From positions 102,847-142,134 of the forward strand of contig AWVY01000056.1 in assembly GCA_004143605.1 (NCBI GenBank): a stretch of DNA of 39,288 bases. Direction: 5' to 3'. The DNA comes from Desulforamulus aquiferis. Lineage in GTDB: Bacteria > Bacillota > Desulfotomaculia > Desulfotomaculales > Desulfotomaculaceae. The translations under genes were made by a program, and so were the position numbers. The notes beneath the pieces were generated by a model. The model searched no databases. It was not told where the DNA came from and saw only the letters and a list, made by a program, of their open reading frames with translations. Shown in pieces: positions 35,982-39,288 of this stretch. Numbering within the stretch: the stretch's first letter is position 1; every line of letters begins with the position of its first letter.

Positions 35982-37028
35982 TCACTCAATCTCATTCAAA
36001 AAATCTATCATTATTTGAATAAATTCATTCGGCCTTTCATCATGAACTCCATGCCCGGACTCAATATTTATCAGTATATTATTTTTGATAAGTGAATGGG
36101 CCTTTCTGCATCAGCACCATCCATTGCAGCTAAAAGAATACCATTGTCATCATAACTCCAGCTTGCATGTATTAAAACAGAGGGACAGTTTATCCTTGAC
36201 AAGGTTTCTGCGTGGTCAAAGTTTTCCATCCATGAGCAATCATAAAAAGTATCACCGAATCTAGGATCATAAGACTCCATATAATGAAATATCTTATTGA
36301 TGGAAGGAGGAAGGAAAAAAAACTCCAACTTCTCATTTGGATGTTTCTCCCGATAGGAGGCAGCATAATTGATAATACCTTCTTTACCATTGCCAAAGTA
36401 GTTTACCCAATAACTATTTTTTAAATAGTAAAGGGTATAGTCCTTCTCCTCACTCTGTCTCAAAAATCTATGAATAGGTTCGAATGAATCAACCCATGCA
36501 AAGGTTTTCTCAGCCCTAGAAGTCTCTGAAGAAAAAATGGTGGATCTTCTAATACAATACCGAGAATATTTTCAGGTGAATTCGCTGCAAGCCACGCAGC
36601 TAACAACCCTCCGGAAGAATGTCCTGAAACAACCATCGGTTCTCCTACCACTTTTTTTAAAAACCATACAAAGTCTTTTCCCATTTCTTCTGCACTATAT
36701 TTTTCTGGATTTTTGCTGGATTTTCCATGTCCGTGGCAATCAACGGCCAAAATATGATAATATTCTGAGAGCTCCGGTAGTACTACTGAATAGTTTTCCC
36801 ATGTCACCCCCTGTCCGTGAATCAACAAAAGGGCAGGGCCGTTATCAGGGCCTTCAGCATAATTCAGTGTTGTTCCATCCTCCAGAGTTGCCCGTTTTTC
36901 TTCAAAGCCTGCTTTAATCGTTTCCCGCAGGGAGTCTTGTAATAATTCAGATTATTGTACACATAACCACTAGCAACAACTAGCAGTACACACATAAGGG
37001 TGCCTATTACTATCAGTAGTCTTCTCAT
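35982..37028 (-). CDS. Membrane-anchored alpha/beta hydrolase, frameshifted
   Basis: About 349 residues after correction. N-terminal helix MRRLLIVIGTLMCVLLVVASGYVY; the catalytic domain is therefore outside or membrane-facing. Marks: LLIHGQGVTWENYS (oxyanion region HGQG), VDCHGHGKS, the nucleophile elbow GHSSGG, and a final catalytic His in GHGVHDERP. Frame breaks near 36945 (TT), 36535 (T run) and 36090 (GG), each repaired by one base; the true stop is TGA at 35982. AAAGGA precedes the ATG. Sequence alone does not give the substrate; hydrolases with this layout include esterases and lipases. Confidence 0.85.
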
Positions 37029-37241
37029 ATCTTTTTTCCTTTGAATAGTTTAGTAATTATTAGCATTATAGATTCTTAATTTATCTTAATTATTAATTAG
37101 GTTTTCCTTAATACTATATAATTACAATCTAAGTATACGCAGAAAATATTGCCTCGAGCTATTTGTCCGGTGGTAATATTTATATCACTAATGATAAATG
37201 CTATACCATAACCTATTTTTTGAATTGAGAGGTGCTGTAAA

Positions 37242-39167
37242 TTGTTTGCAAATGTTTTAAGCAAGGGAAAAATCGGAAGTTTAGAGCTAAGAAATAGATT
37301 CATCATGCCTGCCATGGGTTCAAGCCATGGTGAGTCCGATGGAAAAGTCGGCCAAGAGTTGATAGACTACTATGCCGCCCGATCACGTGGTGGTTTTGGA
37401 TTAATCATTACTGAATTTGCATGTATAGATCTACCGGGTAAAGCATTACCAGGGCAGTTGATGATTGATTCTGACGAATTTATTCCAGGTTTAACAAAAT
37501 TAGCAGAAGTGATTCACAAAGAAGGCGGAAAGATAGTAGTTCAAATCCAGCATTCCGGGCGCCAGACAACTAGCTCCATTACCGGCGTGCAACCAGTTGC
37601 CCCATCACCAATCCCCTGTCCAGTTAACCGTGATCTACCAAAAGAACTATCAATCGAAGACACATATCAATTAATAGAGAAATTCGGTGATGCAGCACTA
37701 AGGGCTAAAAAGGCTGGCTATGATGGCGTGGAAATACATGGTGCCCATGGCTACCTAGTGGCACAATTTTTATCCAGTTACACTAATCGACGTGTTGATG
37801 AGTTTGGTGGGGATTTAGCCGGAAGAATGCGCTTTGCCATTGAATTAATTAAAAACATTAAGTACAAATGTGGAAAGGATTTTCCTCTTATATTTAGGAT
37901 TAGCGGAGACGAACGGGTAGAAGGCGGCAGAAAAATTGATGAGACTGTTATAATATCAAGGCACTTGCCGAAGCAGGCGCCGATGCAATTCATGTATCCA
38001 CAGGAGTTTATGCGAGTATGCCCTGGATGGTGGCCCCCTATAATGTTCAGAACGGCTATCTTCTTAATGCCGCTGCAGCAGTTAAAAATGCTGTTAATGT
38101 AGCTGTCATCGCAGTTGGCCGCATTAATGATCCCACTATGGCCGAAGAAGTTGTGGCCAGAGGAATCGCTGACTTTGTTTCATTAGGTCGTGGGTCCCTT
38201 GCTGACCCAGAATTTCCTAATAAAGTTGCAGAGAATAGAATACACGAGATTTCCCCTTGTGTAGCCTGTATGACAAGATGTCAGGGCACACCGTATTATC
38301 CCCGGCGATCGGGGTGTATCCTGTATGATAAACCCCTTTACAGGTCATGAAGGTACAATGAAAATCACACAAACAGGACATCCCAAATCAGTAGTTGTGG
38401 TTGGCGGCGGTCCAGGTGGGCTTGAGGTGGCATGGGTTGCAGCGGCAAGAGGCCATAAAGTCACCTTGTTAGAAAAGAATAATAAGCTTGGAGGCCAGTT
38501 CATACCAGCAGCGGCGCCTCCCGGAAAGCATGAACTTGCTCGAGGTATTCGATATTACATTGAAATGTGTAAAAAATATGGGGTAGATATTAGGCTTGGT
38601 ATTGAGGCTAATGCTGATCAAATAACGATATTAAACCCCGACATTGTTATTTTAGCAACAGGTGCAGTTCCAATAGAAGCCCAAATACCAAACGAGGGAA
38701 TTCCAATCGTGCAAGCAGTAGATGTATTGTCCGGTAAAGTAATGCTAGGACAAAATATACTTATTGTGGGTGGAGGTTTAGTCGGCCTTGAGACATGTGA
38801 ACATGTGCTCAGTCAAAACCGTAGAGCAGCCATTGTAGAAATGCAAGATTCTGTAGGTAAAGATATTCATCCAAGTATAAAGTATTTTATTTCAAAATCA
38901 CTGGCCGAAAACCACGTTGAAATATTAACCAATACAAAGGTAGAGAGTTTTAAAATGGATGGAGCAATATGTACCAACCAGTCTGGCCATATTAAATTAT
39001 CAGGCTTTGATATGGTTTTATTGGCACTTGGTGCTAAATCTTATAACCCCTTAGAAAAGGATTTGGAAGGTAAGGTTAAGTCCTTACACGTAATTGGTGA
39101 TGCAGTAAAACCACGCAGTGCTGTAGTAGCAATTGAGGAAGGAGCAAGACTGGCACTGGGGTTGTAA
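37242..39167 (+). CDS. NADH:flavin oxidoreductase, 2,4-dienoyl-CoA reductase/enoate reductase type, frameshifted
   Basis: 641 residues after correction, the usual length of this trimodular family. TTG start at 37242 with GAGAGGTG 8 bases ahead. Order: FMN barrel of the old yellow enzyme type (IMPAMGSSHG, VQIQHSGRQ, VEIHGAHGYLVAQFLS, FGGDLAGRMRF), a 4Fe-4S site (CVACMTRC then SCMINP), and an FAD/NAD(P)H domain with VVVVGGGPGGLE and ILIVGGGLVGLE. Frame breaks: one base missing near 37965, one extra G near 38315. It reduces an enoate- or dienoyl-type substrate; bile-acid and other homologues exist, so the substrate is open. A damaged partial copy lies at 24283. Confidence 0.92.
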
Positions 39168-39288
39168 GCAGCACCCACATAGATCAATAAATCCCACCTT
39201 GACGTGTCAGGAGTGTGTCATAATGAAGGGGGGTTCGTCACAATATACTCTTTGTGCATAACAAAGGGACGGTTCTAATCCTTGTCAC
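39168..39288. repeat. REP-like sequence at the window end
   Basis: CTTTGT and ACAAAG form a small hairpin (39251-39267) followed by GGGACGGTTC and a final CCTTGTCAC. GGGACGG-type ends are, from memory, typical of RAYT-associated repeats in clostridia and resemble the GGGACGCTTTG end at 24385. TGACGTGTCA at 39200-39209 is a nearby palindrome. The element is probably cut by the window edge. Confidence 0.45.

Overview
The window looks like chromosomal DNA from a low-to-mid GC, probably anaerobic and endospore-class Firmicute (clostridial / Peptococcaceae-like). The evidence is frequent TTG and GTG starts behind strong GGAGG ribosome binding sites, stalk-domain (copper-amine-oxidase-N-like) secreted proteins, a CheX plus bacteriohemerythrin pair, a DUF6323/DUF6179-like pair and clostridial-type REP-associated transposase sequences. 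The genus cannot be fixed from sequence alone. No rRNA, tRNA or CRISPR array was seen.

A property of the whole window decides how to read it. About 40 reading-frame breaks interrupt otherwise well-conserved genes, including housekeeping ones (purK, selO, trmO). Nearly every break I checked is repaired by adding or removing one base in a short homopolymer run. I therefore treat most broken genes as intact genes carrying uncorrected homopolymer indels, and give the joined coordinates.

Layout. 1-5297 (minus) is an unusual transport operon: two sugar-type (CUT1) permeases, a membrane-fusion adaptor, a MacB-like permease and a sugar-type ATPase. A divergent two-component system (5485-7872, plus) flanks it. 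7949-11654 (minus) holds a stalk-domain secreted protein, a histidine kinase, a response regulator and a secreted Asp-box repeat protein whose promoter carries a PhoB-like direct repeat. 11840-17517 (minus) holds selO, a hemerythrin-cheX operon, a DEAD-like helicase with altered motifs, and purE-purK. 17701-19563 is the DUF pair, followed by a possible small RNA and trmO. 20545-24196 (minus) is an ABC exporter operon under a TetR regulator with two palindromic operators placed over a near-consensus promoter. 24385-25280 is a REP-associated transposase with repeated ends.

25466-33603 (minus) contains a stalk/PepSY-like protein, an MGMT-like protein, a lysozyme-like membrane protein, a truncated DHHW protein, an MBOAT acyltransferase, an SGNH lipoprotein and a second two-component system paralogous to the first. 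33886-36000 is a scrap zone: gene fragments, an exact 92-bp duplication and a copy of the trmO 3' end. The window closes with an alpha/beta hydrolase, a large flavin/FeS oxidoreductase of the 2,4-dienoyl-CoA reductase type, and another REP-like sequence.

The likely functional links are two-component systems controlling envelope or transport genes beside them (three systems), a TetR-repressed exporter, and coupling of an oxygen-binding protein to a chemotaxis phosphatase.
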